DNA of 64,000 nucleotides from Chrysoperla carnea (taxonomy: Eukaryota; Arthropoda; Insecta; Neuroptera; Chrysopidae), in the NCBI RefSeq assembly GCF_905475395.1, contig NC_058342.1, forward strand, positions 8,431,140 to 8,495,139, read 5' to 3'. The notes under the pieces are model-generated. The model was not told the DNA's origin. It saw nothing but the letters and a program-made list of their open reading frames with translations, and made no database searches. The position numbers and the translations under genes are program-made. Of the stretch, positions 29,560 through 40,953 are shown one piece after another. The first letter of the stretch is position 1. Each line of letters opens with the position of its first letter.

Positions 29560-30430
29560 GATTCAGATATTTATATAACCGAAGAATACACCAAAAAAGT
29601 AATGGAAGCAAGATAAACCTGGGTACCAGTCATGAATGAAGCCATGCAACAAGGAAAACATGCAATTTTGAAAAAGGATAAGCTAATTAAGGATAATTTT
29701 GTAGAGGGTAAAATAATTGAAAATCTCAATGAAATACTCAAAGAAGTTGTACCACAAATCCAAGAGCCCTTTTTGTCTCAGAAGGATGATATTTCAAAAC
29801 CTTCGCAAAATTTATCAGCAATTATCAATGAAACTGGTCAAGTATTGGTGAACAAAATTATTTCGCAAACCCAAATTACAAAAAACGATCGTTAGAAAAA
29901 TCACCAGAGTAAAAGGAGTTACAAGCAGTACATCAAATAAAAAATACAACTTTAAAGCATTGGATGCGCACAAGAACATTTTCCAGTCGCCTAATAGATA
30001 TTTATAAATATAACTTTTTGGAAGATAATAGGAACAAAAACAATAAGCGGCAATAACAACCAACGATAACAACGCCATTCAAACTCGACTCAAACGTTAA
30101 TCACCAAAAATTGAAAAATTACCAAAGAACAGTAGCCAATGGCAAACCACTGTTTAATACTATTGCTCAGGATGGACAGTGTCAGCTCAGAAGCAAGATG
30201 GGCAGGATGTGGACTGACAACAACAAACGATGGTTTCAAATTAATATGCTCTGGAGGAAAAACCCATGAACGGAGAGTTGCTTTCATTATTAAAAAAATA
30301 TAGCTCATAACATAATTGGATACTGGGGAATATCCGACAGAGTTTTAATAATTTTAAAATTAAATCCCAGATGAGTATCTTGGCCCTGATTCAAATTTAT
30401 ACACCAACAAGTGATAGTGGGGTGTCGGAG
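29560..30430 (+). pseudogene. LINE fragment: ORF1-like C-terminus and start of an AP endonuclease
   Basis: At 29560-29895 frames give DSDIYITEEYTKKVMEAR, a stop, then WVPVMNEAMQQGKHAILKKD, KLI. This 'DYTKEVLEKRK...A...GK.A.LK.DKLI' pattern is usual in LINE ORF1 or inter-ORF proteins. At 30190-30420 broken frames give GRMWTDNNKRWFQINMLW, a KKNIAHNIIGYWGISDRVL block and LIQIYTPTSDSG, matching the N-terminal part of an apurinic-like endonuclease (the 'ISDRI...QVYAPT' region). That enzyme nicks the target for reverse transcription. No RT follows. Frames change several times. Confidence 0.5.
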
Positions 30431-30530
30431 ATTATGGTGAAAGAAAATCGTGACACGTAATTTTTATATATTAAGATGTCGGTTTGTATTCTTTTCTTTT
30501 CAATTATATATACACATACATTTATATAAA

Positions 30531-30563
30531 TACTAGCTGACCCGGCGAACTTTGTTCCGCCTT
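30531..30563 (+). repeat. Arthropod dispersed-repeat motif (AGCTGACCCGGCGAACTT)
   Basis: TACTAGCTGACCCGGCGAAC and the bases that follow form a motif I know to be very common in arthropod genomes at the border of dispersed repeats. Here it sits just before a T run and the start of copy C, and it probably marks a truncated repeat end. The exact family is not assigned. Confidence 0.45.
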
Positions 30564-30631
30564 AATGGCAATAAATAAGCAGTTTTTTTTTTTTTTTTTT
30601 TAATTGTGAAAAATTAAAAAAAAAAAAACTC

Positions 30632-31423
30632 ATGAGTAATATACAGACAGAAGACATCTTAGAGGGTGAATGTCACATTCCAGAGTTACTCTTTGAATTT
30701 ATTTGCAACTTAGTACAAGGTCCTGATACAAGAAGAAAAAGCTCTGATGAAGATTATGTTCGGATCAAATCATTATGTTCTGATATAATTTTTATCGTAA
30801 TCAAAGGTCGCGTCAAACCTTCCAAACATTTAACTTTAGCTTTAACACTGAAATCATTAACAAGTAGTAGGAAAGTACTGACGATGTTAAACCGATATGG
30901 TCACACAATAAGTTACACTTTGGCTGAAGAATTAGAGACGGAAGTCATTTTTTCTTCGATTCATGAAACTAATTTAATTCCATCTGGCATTAATATAGTT
31001 AATAATCTAAGTACAAATATTACTTTCGACAATTACGATCGATTCGTCGATACTTTATCGGGAAAAGATACACTGCATGACACGGTCGGGATTATTTATC
31101 AATTTGAAAAAGAGAACAATGATATTAGTAGCTCTCGATGTGAAGCAGAGAATTCACAAGACGATCAATTGGATGAAAATTTAGATTCAGGTGATAATAA
31201 TAGATTGAGTATTTCTTAGAAATGTCACAATTACTCGAAAGTTTGACAGCTCATAAAGAAGAGTCTGTCGAAAAAAAATATTATATGGACTTTAAGTATA
31301 TCTCAAATACCCTCTGCCCCAATGTGGATCGGTTTTAATAATGCTATAACAATTGATACAGTAAAAAACAAATTGTAGATTATTTGCCTCAAATAAACGC
31401 ATCCCCAACTTCATATTCCGTAG
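30632..31423 (+). pseudogene. Copy C gene, first part, up to the hAT insertion
   Basis: A 195-codon frame (30632-31219) includes ECHIPELLFEFICNLVQGPD, KGRVKPSKHLTLALTLKSLT, VLTMLNRYGHTISYTLAEEL, then DRFVDTLSGKDTLHDTVGII and an acidic end. It is the best-preserved version of the block also present in copy A at 15109-15500. A following frame (about 31300-31420) reads QIPSAPMWIGFNNAITIDTV and DYLPQINASPTSYSVV until the hAT starts at 31424. The zinc-binding N-terminus seen in copy A is missing, so the copy is 5'-truncated. In the wider family the protein is long and found in multicopy in many animals, but no function is established that I know of. Confidence 0.65.
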
Positions 31424-31590
31424 CAGTGCTGGATTACCCATTAGGCCGGACTAGGCCATGGCCTAGGGCCCCCGACAGGCAGGGGCCCCACGAAAATCTG
31501 ATATGATTATTTTTGAACAAAAATTTTCAATTTCAAGTTATTTTTTTTTTTTCAAATTTCGAAAAAAAAAATTTCTTTTCAACCAATTTA

Positions 31591-31639
31591 TTTCATGATA
31601 ATATGTATTTTGAAACTCAAAATACATATTATCATGAAA
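31591..31639. repeat. Perfect 23-bp inverted repeat with 3-base loop
   Basis: TTTCATGATAATATGTATTT then TGA (31591-31613), AAC loop, and the exact reverse complement at 31617-31639, inside the hAT. Confidence 0.95.
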
Positions 31640-32851
31640 GTGAATATTATCTTTGTCGCGCTAGACCCGACAAAGCGCTTAAAAACTCGAGCTTGTTTGT
31701 ATAAACAAACCGATTCAGTGTTTTTAACGTCCCAAATCTATTTGGTGCTTCGTCGTTTTGCAAAACACATTTGGTCGGTTTTCTCGATAAAAAAGAATGT
31801 TTTTTACAATGAGTGACAAATCGAGATGTTGTTTTATGTGAATTTGTGGTTCTGCGTGTAATTCATATTGATAAGCACGGGTTTGTTGAAAAAAGGACGG
31901 TTCTGTTTTATATTTTATCTATACACAAAAACATCGTCGATCAAATCTACTTCCTTTGTTAACCGTTTTAAGAGAAAAATGTTTTATTTTTTAATCCGAT
32001 TTTAACAACAATGCAAAATTCATTGGGTGTGTTTTTGTTTGGCTGGCAAATTTTTTGTCCGGAGAATCTGAATTCTCTGAAAAAGAATAACAACATCGGC
32101 TGTCAACAATTGGTTTACAGAACATTCCAGGTTGATTGTAACGTTTTTTTATTTTGAAAAATACCTTGTGATTATATTTGCTCACATTTTTTATTTTCTG
32201 TTTTTAAATCATTTTTTATTGATAAGCAATAATGTTGAATCAATTTTGTTGACAGCCAATGTTATTGTTTTTCTCCAAAGAAAAATTCTCCAGGCAAATA
32301 AAAACGCACATATTGTTTCTGAATATGAAGTGATCAAATTTCCAAACGTTGAAAAGTGTTGAAATTAGTTTGAATACTTTAACAATGAGGCTTATTATAA
32401 AGTTTATAATTCAATAATTGATAATAAAAAAAAAAATTTTTACAAACAACTTTCGTTCGCAAAAAAATGAAAAATATTTTGATTGCAAAAACTTACATTT
32501 TCAAATTTTTAAAACACTAATCTATGAAATTTGAAATGAAGTTCTATTCTACTTCAATAAAGCTGAAAAATTGAAAAAAATGAATTTGTGAGGTTTCGAG
32601 TACTGAAATGTTTTTTGAAATTTTTGTCTCTTTCACAAGTACATAATTTTTCCACTACAACGCGGGGTTAGATTTATGCAAATTTTATGCAAAGCTTTTA
32701 TGTTAATTTTACATAAAGCTGGCTACCAAAGTTCATTTTTAGATTCAATTTTTTGATTTTAGGTTTTTTTTGTTTAATTTTAAAAACAGAATTTAGTGTT
32801 ATCTATTAATTATGGAAATTAATATTTTTCATTGCGGTTACAGATCACATA

Positions 32852-34310
32852 ATGTCAAGATTTTATGCGAAAGAAAAGTTGCGGAGGAGAAAAAAAAGAA
32901 CTTCAGGCGTCTCTAGCGAAAATACCAAAATTGACGTCATTGTTCCGAAGTTCTACTTCACATGCTTCGACATCAGCTAGTGAACAGATCGAATCTATCA
33001 GTAATGAAGATGTAAGAATAATCAAATAAAAATAAATATAAATAATCAAATTGTTTTCTCGAATTAATAAATATTGACTGTCAGAATGTAGCTTAACTGG
33101 TTATGACGGGTCACCACAAAATTATAGCTCTTTTTATAAATTATAAATTGCAGTACTTTTTCTTTTTTAAATTCGTTTATTAAATAACAAACGAATTTAA
33201 AAAAGAAAAAGTGTGCTGTGTGCAAACTTTTCGCTTCTAAAGACAAACAAAACAAACTCACCAGTGACGGATTCAATGATTGGAAGAATGTTTCCATGTT
33301 ACACCAACACGAAAATGGACCTCTTCACAGAGAATGTATGTTAACGTACATTCAAAGGCGACAGAACTTTGAAGATGTTTCCGACAACCTTCAACTTGAG
33401 TACCAGAGAGAAAAAATCTATTGGAAAGAGGTGCTGAAACGATTGATTGCAGTTATCATAACACTGGCTGAACGAAGATTAGCTTTTCGAGGAACACACG
33501 AGCATTTTGGCGTTCCAGATAATGGCGTTCCATGTGCTTGTAGACACGAACCTGAATGTATTGCGAAGAAAATTCAAACGTTAGAATTCGTTTTCATGCT
33601 TGTTTTGTGGAGCGATATTTTAAAGAATTTTCGGGCAACGAGCAAATCATTGCAGGCAGTAGAGATTGATCTAAAAACCTGCGCATTGATGTAATCATCG
33701 TTAGGAAAATTGTTAGATGAAATGAGAGATCAATTCGAGGCGTTTGAAAACAAAGCCCGATTAATTTTAACTGAGACGGATTATGACAGCCAAACAATGG
33801 CAATGCTCCAGAAGTTCTACGAAATCAGCGAGAAAATTGTGTCAACGATTTTTTTGCAATAATGGATACGCTCAAGGTCGAAATGACCAGCCGAAGTCAA
33901 GTTTACTTAGAGGTTTCGGAGAGATTTTCATTTTTGGCTGACTTTGATTTGACAGAAGACGACTACCGTGAAAAAATTGCCGGTTTGGTTGATTTTTACT
34001 TTGACGATTTAGAAGAGTTTTATCCTGAACTCAAACAGTTTCACGCTTTTATCAAATCAAAATTTCCAGCAAACCTAAGTTCACTCACTCTGACCTCTAC
34101 GAAAGTTTGATACGAGATAATCTTACATCTGTTTTTCCAAACGTTGAAATTGCTCTTCGCATTTTTTTAACTCTTATGATTACGAATTGTTCAACAGAGC
34201 GCTCTTTTTCGAAATTGAAACGCATAAAAAATGCGCAAAGAAGTGTTATGGGTCAAGGACGATTAGACATGCTAAGTTTGATGTCCATTGAATCGGACAT
34301 TCTTCGTTAA
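32852..34310 (+). pseudogene. hAT transposase, decayed and internally deleted
   Basis: From ATG 32852 the frames give a basic Lys-rich start, then ELQASLAKIPKLTSLFRSST and a Ser-rich stretch ending in ISNEDVRIIK. After an AT-rich gap, 33218-33694 encodes a zinc-finger/DUF4371-like part (CKLFASKDKQNKLTSDGFND, HENGPLHRECM, LAERRLAFRGTHE). About 33545 onward the expected catalytic core is cut short by deletion. Frames at 33862-34110 and 34107-34310 give a helical region and the C-terminal dimerisation block NCSTERSFSKLKRIKNAQRS, VMGQGRL, LSLMSIE. In the family this protein excises and inserts the element. Missing core sequence plus frameshifts make this copy inactive. Confidence 0.85.
33155..33212. 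repeat. Perfect 24-bp inverted repeat with 10-base loop
   Basis: ACTTTTTCTTTTTTAAATTC then GTTT (33155-33178) is the exact reverse complement of 33189-33212. The right arm leads directly into the zinc-finger frame of the hAT transposase. Confidence 0.95.
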
Positions 34311-34654
34311 ATTGATTTTGAAGACATCATCGATGAATTTAGTGAATTGAAATGTCGAAAAAAAGTTTTTTAAAGACCAGCGTCGTTTTTATTTCCAAAG
34401 AGGTGTCCAAAGATTGTTTCACCATTAATTATAATTTATTGTTAATTATTTGAAATCAGAAAATATATAATTTAACAGAAAAAATTATTTTGTTCATTTT
34501 ATTTCGTTTATAACCTTGGAATGATATGAATAGGCTGTACGAATGCTATGAATACACAAATAACGATTAATTTTACAATTATTCAAAAAAGGGGGTCCCC
34601 ATAATTTTATTGGCCTAGGGCTCCCGATGGGCTTAATCCGGCACTGTTCCGTAG

Positions 34655-37378
34655 TGCATGAAACCATGTTACGAGCCCTGAAAATCGCTCAGGAATGTAA
34701 CCAACAACATATGATTGTACATATGATCTAGCTATTGCCAGGATGGCCATGCAAATTCAAGTTACAGAGAAGCCGAAATTCGATCCATTATTTATTAATC
34801 TTAGTGCCTTCCATATTGAAATGGTCTTTTTTAAGGCTTTAAGTAAATATATAGACGCATCGGGAATTGTCGATATACTTGTCCAGTCAGAATGTTTGGC
34901 GCAAGGCTCCACTAACGGCTTCATTGACGGAAAACATTTTAACCGATGTAAACGTTTACACCATATATTTTCTGCAGCACTCCAAACTTTACATATAATT
35001 GAATTATTTAATGAATATGAAATTGATAATGATATTCTGTTGAATGATTTAAAAACAATTTCCAATAACCCTGTTGCTAATAACGAGTCACTAATTATCA
35101 ACCCGCCATTGGATGCAGTGGTAAATGATTATTTAAATTATGTCCAACTTACGTAAATTGGTGTGTATGGTAAAACTTCTCAGTTTTACATGCAATATAT
35201 TTATTTTGTCAACTTATTTTTCTCACTTTCTCGTAGCATTAGAAATAGTAATTTTGAATTATATGTACTTAGCTTATATGAAATATCGAATCTCTTCTTC
35301 GTAATGAACCAATCTAATTATGCCAGATGGACTATTTACTATGTAACTAATTTATTATATTTGAAAAAAAATAATTCACCGCTATTTGAAGAATTTAAAA
35401 ATGGAGCTTTTGGAGTTAAAAGGACCAATAATAACTTTTCACGTGCCCCGGTGGACTTGACTTTAGAACAGACAATTAATGCAGATGCAGCTAATTGTTT
35501 AACAGTGCTTTCACTAACTCCATTACGGCAAGGCAACGTTGGGCCTTGAGCCATAGCATACGAGCAAAAATTGTCACCGTAGTTTTACAAGAGTTAGGAT
35601 TGATTGATGAAAGCGATACAACAAAAGAACTAGACTCAGACAGAATTTTGAAAGATCAAAAGTGTATAAAATCGATTATTGATATAATAACTAGCAATAT
35701 TAATCCATTTAATAAGCAAATAGATGAGAGTAATTTGTATAATATTGTGAGTGGACGAGCAGCAACTGAAGAAACAGCTGAATTCCTCCTTAATGTCAAT
35801 ACTTTAGGTGAGATTCAGAAAAAAGAGTTCATCGAAGGGTGTAATAAAAACTCCGGTAGATTTGAGTCAGCAATTAAAAAGAATAAAATTCATAATTTTG
35901 CCGCTGAATGAATAAAAAAACCCAAAAATAGTAAAGACGGGAAAAAACAAGTGTTGATAGCTATGGAACGTGATATTTTTGGTCGCCTGTTAGCTATTGC
36001 ATTAGAAAAAAAATTGATATGGCACTTTGTCTATCGTACCCTCTGTGTCCAGCTCCGCCGTCCCTTGCTCAATGTACGGGTGATATGCACAAAACAGATA
36101 AATCAGCATTAGCAAAATTTTTAAGTTCATCAATAAAAAATTTACCACCAACTCGAGTATATGTCGAAATAATTGACGGATATTATTATTTATACCATTT
36201 AGGTCCTTCTGTTCCCCAAACTTTTGATAAAATCGCTCATATGATATTATCTAAACTATGCAACACAACTGCAAGTGAAATTCACCTAATATTCGATCAA
36301 TATTTTCCAAATTCAATAAAAAATTTAGAAAGACGTAGCCGTAATGAAATTAATACACCATATATCATAGTATAACCGTCACAGAAAAGACCTAATGATT
36401 TTTACAAAGCTTTAAAAAATACTAAATTCAAAGAGGCTCTAGTAACTTTTCTGACAGACTATTATTGTAATAATTTTGTAGCACCATTTTTGCGTGACAA
36501 AAAACTGTATATTACTCATAAGGACGAATGTTTTTCTTATCAAGTACAAAATGCTGCTATTGTAAAAACTGTTGAAGCAGATTTTGCATGTAGCCACGAG
36601 GAAGCAGACACACAAATTGTGTACCATTTAAATAAACTGGCAAGAAATCAAACGGTCCTGATAAAAGCCTCAGATACAGATGTGCTACTAATTATTTTAG
36701 GAAATATTCATAAGCTATCAATGTTACAAATATATTGTAGTTCAATAGGAGTAAAATAGAATGTTATTAATTTCATAAATTGCACTGAACTTGCTGCAAA
36801 ACTTGGTGAACTTGTTTGTCGCTCATTGCCAGGTTTTCATGCCTACACAGGATGTGATTACACGGCAAGTTTTTACATAAAAGGCAAAGTCAAACCTTTT
36901 CAAGAATTACTAAAAACCCCCAAGTTCAGCAAGAGTTTGCAAATTTAAGTGAAATTGATGAAATAAATAACTTAAACAGCATGGCTATATTACAAGAATA
37001 TACATGTAGATTATATGGAGTGTATTGTAATAATGTTAACGATGCGCGATTAATATTATTCCAAAATCAATTTACATATACATCTGTTGCGGAATATTTT
37101 ATGAAAAGCCTCAAAAAATTTGATTCCTCTCTTCTTCCACCATGTTGGAAGTCACTTCAGCAAAAAATTTTAAGATCTACTTATGTTACTTCCATGTGGC
37201 AGAATGCAACTGAAAGAAATTGTATTAGGTTTTCACCGGAACAATGGTGTTGGATCATCAATGAAAATGAAGTAGAACCACTTTGGTTCGAAGGTGATCC
37301 AACGCCTCTATTGGTTGAAGATATTGTTTCTGTGGAACTTTATGAAGTTTGCAAATAACGACGATGATATCGAAATTG
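34655..37378 (+). pseudogene. Copy C gene, main part: conserved core and FEN/PIN-like nuclease signature
   Basis: After the hAT the frames run VHETMLRALKIAQECNQQHM; LSAFHIEMVFFKALSKYIDA to GFIDGKHFNRCKRLH (34743-35156); FELYVLSLYEISNLFFVMNQ and YARWTIYYVTNLLYLKKNN, then NFSRAPVDLTLEQTINADAA (35163-35549); ARQRWALSHSIRAKIVTVVL (35495-35911); and CTGDMHKTDKSALAKFLSSS (36019-36375). Next come HEEADTQIVYHLNKLARN and KASDTDVLLIILGNIHK (36490-36759), LPGFHAYTGCDYTASFYIKG (about 36827-36886), and the C-terminus at 36981-37358 (CNNVNDARLILFQNQFTYTS, LPPCWKSLQQKILRSTYVTS). Acidic HEEADT, SDTDVL and GCDY in this order resemble the metal-binding motifs of XPG/FEN-type PIN nucleases. That is inference. 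Stops and shifts between frames show decay. The EnSpm-like element cuts it at 37378. Confidence 0.65.
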
Positions 37379-37387
37379 CCCAGTGAA

Positions 37388-37740
37388 CTCATGACATCAA
37401 TATTACGTCATGTAAAGGTCATATAGAGGTCATTATTTTTTGATGTAAATATGACGTAATGATGACTTAATTCATGACCTCAGTATGATGTTATCTTCAA
37501 TAACATCACTTTTACATCCCGCTGACATTAACTATGACTTTGATATGACGTAATTTTTATGACTTTAGTGTTTAGTCAAACTGATGTAATATTTTAATGT
37601 AAATCATTCACTTACGTAGATGCCGAGTCACTTTTATGACGTAAAAGTGACATCATAACTCAATGATCTTCGTATGTAAGAAACAAGTCTCAATTTTATG
37701 ATGTTATAACAGTGTGATAGAAATTATTCTCACAACTATG
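37388..37740. repeat. Left subterminal repeat cluster (TGACGTAA/TGACATCA motifs)
   Basis: Motifs such as ATGACATCA, TTACGTCA, ATATGACGTAATG and TGACGTAA recur on both strands across this stretch, a typical arrangement for transposase-binding subterminal repeats. Confidence 0.75.
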
Positions 37741-37906
37741 TTATTATATATACTCTTGATTAGCACAAAAATTTCACATTACATATTTATATTCATTTAC
37801 GTAGAATTTTAGTCAAACTTACCATGAATGCAAGCATTGAAATTTTTTAACTGTAAGAAAGCATTTTATGGGTTTTTTGAAAGAAAAATTTAACAAAATA
37901 AAAAAA

Positions 37907-39998
37907 TTAGTTATTATATTGTAATAATGGTACAACTACAAATTCATTAGAGTTTGCATAAGGGAAATATAAACATTTCGATTTAATTACACCTGTTGTA
38001 ATAGTTATCAATTTAGAAGTATCATCATTGTTTTTTACAAGATACACGCATAACTCCTGAGAGTCAAACGGTAACGTGAATAACGATTCAAATTTTGAGA
38101 AGTATTTGCCTTCTAATGTTATTTCATTGTCTGCTTCAATAATTTTATTAATAATTAAAATATTATCGTCACTTAATAAGCAACAACTTTTCGTGTTTTT
38201 TTGTACTGATAGTAAAACCTTCAAATCCAAGAGATACAATATTATCATTCAGTTTTTTAATGATTGGATATGATCGAACAGAATTTTTAGTCACTGGCAA
38301 AGAGTTTTCTTCGTGAATACGATTCACTGCTTGTTCCAATGGTTTTGGCGCGTTCTTGACTTTCTTATTTATAAAAGACATATAATTCTCGAATTTGAAT
38401 GTGCTAAAATTATCCAGCGGTCCAAATTTTTTGCTATCATTTGCGATGTGAATTAAATTGTGAACGTTGTATAAATTGTATTAGATCCATATAAGTTTTT
38501 GTATTCATCAACGAACCATCTCAATAACTGATCAGCATAATCATTGTACTGAAGGTATTTTGAGCGTCACATAATATTCGAATAGCAACACTTAAAGCCA
38601 TGAAGTGATTGTAGTGTCTGGATGATCGTATTGTTTTTAGTATAATTGGACCAGTGTACAACAAGAACTGACGACACTCAGTAGCTTTCCACTTTGAAAC
38701 ACTATCTAAAGGCCTAGGGTCTCTAGCGAATTCGACCGGAATACATACTTTCATTGCCTTTAAATAGTCATTAGTGGCATCAATCTTATCATTCGTCAGC
38801 CTTTGATCTCTTGGACCGTTAGTCCAGCGCAACAAAAGTTTTTTCATCACCCCCAAACATTTCAAATGTTGATAATCTAGAGGTATTTGTGAAACCATAC
38901 TAAAATCTAGCTCAAGAAGTAGAGATTCCCCAAGGTGGTGTTCTTCTTACTGTTGGTTTCTAAATGATTCATCTGTCCGAAGAGGGTTATCCATTTCTGG
39001 GAAATTCACATACCCATCCCAATCTCCCTCTTGGATACATTTAGAACACCCAAAATACCCGCTATGAGATTTTGACAATGTCAAATACGCTCTAGCCGGA
39101 GCATCACAAATTATTGCACTAAGCCGAACACGAACTTGTCGACCATTAATTAGGATCCCATTTTCTTGTAAATTTTTCATATCGTCAACAAATGGATTAA
39201 TATAAACATTGAAATCATTAGGTTTGACCCATGAAAAAGACCAACTAAAAATGGCTCTGTATAGAAGTCATCTTCGATGGCCGCTAGCAAAGGCCAAAAC
39301 TGGCTGTTTGACTTAGATATCGACATTCCATCACAATTAAGCTGTATTGATACCGTTTCTGGACTTGAATCGTAATTTTTGGAGAGAGAACGAATTAATC
39401 CATTTGTTATCCCAAAATGAAAATAAGAGCCGCCATTGCCATGAATAATTTTACCAGTTACATCACGAGGAGTCTTCATTAAAGACCTAACGTCTTTTTT
39501 CAACTGATCTTGATGCCCATGATTTCGAAAAATCGAAATCAAATCATTTGCAGCTTTCTGGCATATGCTGTTCTCGGATAACCAAAAACGTAAATCTTGG
39601 GCTAAAGTACTTGTGTTTGAAGAGTCATCTTCCCGATGAAATTGCACAGATTCAAGTTTGTTCGGTCCTTCGGTTTCATCACCCATGGCATGAACATGAT
39701 CAATTGTTTCAGCATCGATTTCATTACCATCACGTTCTTCAGCCAAAAAATCAACATTGTTCTCACTTTTTCCAGATAAATGAGGAGTCACCATTGGAAT
39801 ATTTATAACTGAGTTATCGTCTTTAGAATAATTAGATACTTTAGGAACACTGTTTGTAACGTCAGATAAAGAATTTTCTGTTAATAAACGATTCTCTTCA
39901 TTATTATTTCGTTTCTTTTTAGTTTTTGGAGTGTGTATCTCCTGATCAATAACCTGATAAATTCTTCGTTTAGTTAGATATCTTATGGGCTTAGGCAT
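37907..39998 (-). pseudogene. Transposase_21-like (EnSpm-type) transposase, broken
   Basis: From ATG 39998 the first frame (273 codons) begins MPKPIRYLTKRRIYQVIDQE, then an acidic Ser-rich linker, a helical SENSICQKAANDLISIFRNH block, and SIQLNCDGMSISKSNSQFWP. A small frameshift near 39225 leads to a frame (39180-38947) with IICDAPARAYLTLSKSHSGY and FGCSKCIQEG, then RTDESFRNQQ and an in-frame TAA. The same frame resumes (38898-38521) with IPLDYQHLKCLGVMKKLLLR, EFARDPRPL, WKATECRQFLLYTGP. Later pieces include NLIHIANDSKKFGPL, FKFENYMSFINKKVK and, in 38248-37907, a FTLPFDSQELCVYLVK-like C-terminus. The CDAPAR and H..Y.GC.KC blocks are hallmarks of insect EnSpm-like transposases. At least two frameshifts and one stop inactivate it. 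A relative lies at 49354-51160. Confidence 0.75.
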
Positions 39999-40953
39999 TT
40001 TGATTTTTTCTTGTGAAAGTACAATGAAAATTTTTAATTACCAGCAAAAAAAAAAAAAAATTATTACATATATTATTATTATTTATTCTTACATATATTT
40101 TTTTATTCTTATATTATTATTTCTAAGCTAATCAAAAATTGAATACTTACAATTAGATTAAGATTAAAAAGTTTCAAGTATTTTTATGTGATTGTATACA
40201 ATTTTTTTTTAAATAATTGGACAGTTTTTAATTTACAACAATTTTATATGTGGAGGCTTGAATTTATATCCGTAATATTTTCAATACATATTATGTGCGT
40301 ATAATATTGTGTACTCGACACATACACATACACTAAATACGTACATGTTCGTTTCGAAAAAATAGTTTTATTTTTAGTACAAAGTAAAAATAGATTTTGA
40401 AAACGTTATGACAAGCGCATGTCTGCACTTGCGCAGTAGTCACCTTCACTCAGTGTATTCACTTACTCACGCTCTCACATATATACTCAGTGGTTCGTAT
40501 TGTTTGATCATATATCCACAAAGAATATTTACAATTAAATAATATTAAAGCTTCAACATAGAAACAAATGTGTTAAATACAAGTTATTGTTGGTCTCGTT
40601 GTAAAATAAGGTACGTAAGTATTCTATTTTATTCTTAACTATTGTAGTAATAATTGACAAGTAATTCTAACCTCACTCCAATGTAATATTGTCTCAGTAG
40701 TTACTTGCATTAGAATTTTCAAATAAACAATCGGTAATATAGATGGAATTGTAATAATATTTATAATTTTTTAATAAAAACATATATGTTATACAATTAT
40801 TTTATTTTCAAAAATTTTAAATTGCATTAAAGCTACGTTCTAAATTTCATTCTGTTATATTTAAATAATTTGAAATTTATTTAAATATTGGGTGCTTTAA
40901 ATAATCTGCAAAATTTTCTAATAAAACAAATTTACTTTCTAGTGAAGAAAATA
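39999..40953. promoter_or_regulatory. Shared divergent upstream region of the two-gene transposon
   Basis: No coding sequence is seen between the two divergent start codons. A GC-richer patch at about 40405-40500 (GACAAGCGCATGTCTGCACT, TTGCGCAGTAG, TCACTCAGTG) stands out from the AT-rich surroundings and is the likeliest place for a bidirectional promoter. That placement is inferred from position and composition. Confidence 0.35.

Larger units (their letters stand above)
31424..34646. mobile_element. hAT transposon with 8-bp target duplication
   Basis: The ends CAGTGCTGGATTACCCATTA (31424) and, reverse complemented, CAGTGCCGGATTAAGCCCAT (34646) are imperfect TIRs starting with the hAT-typical CAGTGC. 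The octamer TTCCGTAG occurs immediately outside on both sides (31416-31423 and 34647-34654). It interrupts copy C, whose reading continues as VHETMLRALKIAQECNQQHM after the element. The transposase inside is decayed. Confidence 0.95.

Noticed and set aside
32132-32362. Phe-rich hydrophobic frames inside the hAT (also 31513-31816)
   Set aside because: AT-rich chance frames between the TIR and the transposase; composition explains the hydrophobicity.
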